From: Oscillospiraceae bacterium
Lineage (GTDB): Bacteria; Bacillota; Clostridia; Oscillospirales; Acutalibacteraceae
NCBI GenBank assembly: GCA_015066225.1
Contig: SVOT01000001.1
Span: 186,001-250,000, forward strand
Direction: 5' to 3'
Length of the DNA stretch: 64,000 nt
Numbering within the stretch: position 1 is the first letter of the stretch; each line of letters starts with the position of its first letter. Positions 62,580 to 64,000 of this stretch are shown here, one piece after another. The position numbers and the translations under genes are program-made. The notes under the pieces are model-generated. The model saw nothing but the letters and a program-made list of their open reading frames with translations, had not been told where the DNA came from and ran no database searches.

Positions 62580-63959
62580 GTGGGTATAAAAAACAAATTT
62601 GCACAATTCAGAGAATATAAGAACGGTATTCAACACTGCACCTTTAATCCGAACGGACCGGGTGTTGTGCGCATACATCTTGTGCCACCTAAGTTTTCAC
62701 TTTTTAAAAACAGCGCTTACATAGTTATTTTAAACGGATATTATATTCTGCCCATTGGCTACTCTTGGGCTTTAATCCTTTCGACGTTTATGAAAGAGGT
62801 TAATAAATACCACGGAAAACCAATTACCGAAAAAGATGAGAACAACATTTTTAACATTACCACAAAAAAAATCAAAGCGATCTACCCGACAATTCCGTTG
62901 TCCGAAATTGAAGAAGATTTGAGTGAAATCGTGGATGTCCTTTTCACGGTAGCACGTGGAGAAACACCACAAACACCTATCGAAAAACTTTCCGTTCGTG
63001 ATTACGCACCGAATATGACGGCACCTCACCGTTTCGACTTAATGGTCAGTGCAATGACAGATGAAAACGGAGCCTGGAAATGCAACCAAAGGTGCAGGTT
63101 TTGTTACGCAGCAGGGCAAGAAAAAAGCTGCTCCACTGAGCTTTCAACCCAAGAGTGGGAAAATGTCATCGACATTCTTTACAAAGCCGGTGTACCTATG
63201 GTCACCTTTACAGGTGGTGAACCCACGCTGAGAGAGGATCTTCCGCAACTTGTAAAACACGCTGAAAAGATGGTTACACGACTTAACACAAACGGCGTTA
63301 ATTTAACGGCTCAACTTTGTTCGGAGCTAGCATCTGCCGGTCTTGACAGCGTCCAGGTAACCCTGTATTCAAGCGATGAAAGCATCCACAACTGTCTTGT
63401 GGGATGTGAGCATTTCAGCGACACGGTTTCAGGCATTAAAAATGCTTTAGAAGCAGGACTTGACGTAAGTGTTAACACTCCCCTTTGCAAAACTAATTCC
63501 GATTACTTAACTACTCTTGAATTTATTAACGCTTTAGGTGTACGCTTTGTAACGGTAAGCGGATTAATTTGCACAGGAACAGCCCAAACCACTCATAACG
63601 ATTTTGATTTGTCTGAAGCTGAATTGTCTGATATTATAAAAAACGCCAAAAATTATTGTAACGAAAACGGAATGGAAATTGATTTCACTTCCCCGGGCCT
63701 TTTAAAGCCTGATTTTCTTGAAAGGCTCAAAATGAATGTTCCCATGTGTGGCGCGTGTCTTAGTAATATGGCTGTTTCCCCCGACGGAACGGTCGTTCCT
63801 TGCCAAAGCTGGTTGAATTCAAGCGCCTCATTAGGAAACGTTTTAACTGACGATTTCAAAGCAATATGGAGCAACCCCAGATGCGTTTCAATCAGAAATA
63901 TGAGCAATGAACAGGCACTATCTTGTCCGTTCAGAACACAAAGGGAGGGTAAATTTTGA
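62580..63959 (+). CDS. Radical SAM/SPASM-like protein
   Basis: A 459-residue enzyme. An N-terminal domain of about 140 residues without a motif I know is followed by the radical SAM core with C168, C172, C175 in CNQRCRFC, TFTGGEPTLREDLPQL, and a C-terminal auxiliary-cluster region CGACLSNMAVSPDGTVVPCQSW (SPASM/twitch type). Such proteins often modify peptides or other enzymes. GTG start after GGGAGGG. The following gene starts within its stop (TTG then TGA), so the two are coupled; the product and partner are unknown. An ordinary anaerobic-maturase role is as possible as a peptide-natural-product role. Confidence 0.85.
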   Translation: MGIKNKFAQFREYKNGIQHCTFNPNGPGVVRIHLVPPKFSLFKNSAYIVILNGYYILPIGYSWALILSTFMKEVNKYHGKPITEKDENNIFNITTKKIKAIYPTIPLSEIEEDLSEIVDVLFTVARGETPQTPIEKLSVRDYAPNMTAPHRFDLMVSAMTDENGAWKCNQRCRFCYAAGQEKSCSTELSTQEWENVIDILYKAGVPMVTFTGGEPTLREDLPQLVKHAEKMVTRLNTNGVNLTAQLCSELASAGLDSVQVTLYSSDESIHNCLVGCEHFSDTVSGIKNALEAGLDVSVNTPLCKTNSDYLTTLEFINALGVRFVTVSGLICTGTAQTTHNDFDLSEAELSDIIKNAKNYCNENGMEIDFTSPGLLKPDFLERLKMNVPMCGACLSNMAVSPDGTVVPCQSWLNSSASLGNVLTDDFKAIWSNPRCVSIRNMSNEQALSCPFRTQREGKF

Positions 63960-64000
63960 GTAAAAAAAGAACTGAACCTCACAAAATGAATAAACCTAAA
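63956..64000 (+). CDS. Start of a coupled downstream gene (partial)
   Basis: Only 15 codons are in the window. GGAGGG at 63944-63949 lies 6 bp before TTG 63956, which overlaps the radical SAM stop. The peptide begins (M)SKKRTEPHKMNKPK, basic and soluble. Too short for identification. An ATG at codon 11 is a second possible start but lacks a ribosome site. Confidence 0.5.
   Translation, partial: MSKKRTEPHKMNKPK

Overview
The window reads as a chromosomal stretch of a spore-forming, low-GC Clostridia, most like the gut Ruminococcaceae/Oscillospiraceae group. The signs are Shine-Dalgarno sites of the GGAGG/AGGTG type, several TTG and GTG starts, sporulation genes (a spoIVFA/spoIVFB-like pair, cwlD, a spoIIM-like gene, sigK, a bofC-like gene), a GTP-type PEP carboxykinase, and large subtilisin/leucine-rich-repeat proteins ending in dockerin-like modules. 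No species is named because no database search was possible.

Layout. 0-0.4 kb: start of a GH95-type glycosidase, cut by the window edge. 0.5-8.6 kb: membrane M28 peptidase, DEDDh exonuclease, mannose-6-phosphate isomerase, ABC-F ATPase, the spoIVFA/spoIVFB-like pair and an O-antigen-ligase-like membrane protein. 8.7-14.2 kb: the TIGR03960/TIGR03936 radical-SAM pair, cwlD, radA, a GME-fold protein and a 34-residue membrane peptide. 14.3-19.2 kb: an Xer-like recombinase with a perfect 12-6-12 palindrome upstream, then a leftward cluster spoIIM-like, TIGR04086, yajC, tgt, queA. 19.2-22.1 kb: asd-dapA-dapB, the diaminopimelate/lysine branch. 22.1-26.5 kb, leftward: divIVA-like, orphan fumarase beta subunit, DUF47/PhoU-like, pcrA. 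26.5-37.0 kb: alpha/beta hydrolase, pckG, a DHDPS-family aldolase, proS with an acyl-carrier-like gene lacking its serine, an FMN-riboswitch-controlled riboflavin transporter, tyrS, HD hydrolase, CmpB-type membrane protein, iron alcohol dehydrogenase.

37.3-46.1 kb holds two tandem secreted paralogues (1168 and 1708 aa) with signal peptide, subtilisin domain, chitobiase-like module, BspA-type repeats and dockerin-like end. 46.2-55.4 kb: ACT protein and phenylacetate-CoA ligase, a split threonine/serine exporter, ruvX, a class A penicillin-binding protein, a bofC-like gene, a TarI/IspD cytidylyltransferase, a polyprenyl-phosphate sugar transferase, sigK. 55.4-60.5 kb: a 1096-aa HD-GYP protein with degenerate GGDEF and EAL-like parts, and a metallophosphoesterase. 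SpoIVFB and pro-SigK, protease and substrate in the mother-cell pathway, both lie here.

The most unusual DNA is 60.6-62.4 kb. Around one intact tRNA-Ser(CGA) there are two near-identical 95/96-bp units that begin with a copy of the tRNA 3' end and fold as a branched palindrome, a degenerate half copy further off, a broken copy of the tRNA 5' half, and a separate nested palindrome in which GTGAAAT motifs, then their reverse complements, alternate with tiny 3-nt-loop hairpins. A GTG-started radical SAM/SPASM gene and the start of a coupled next gene close the window.
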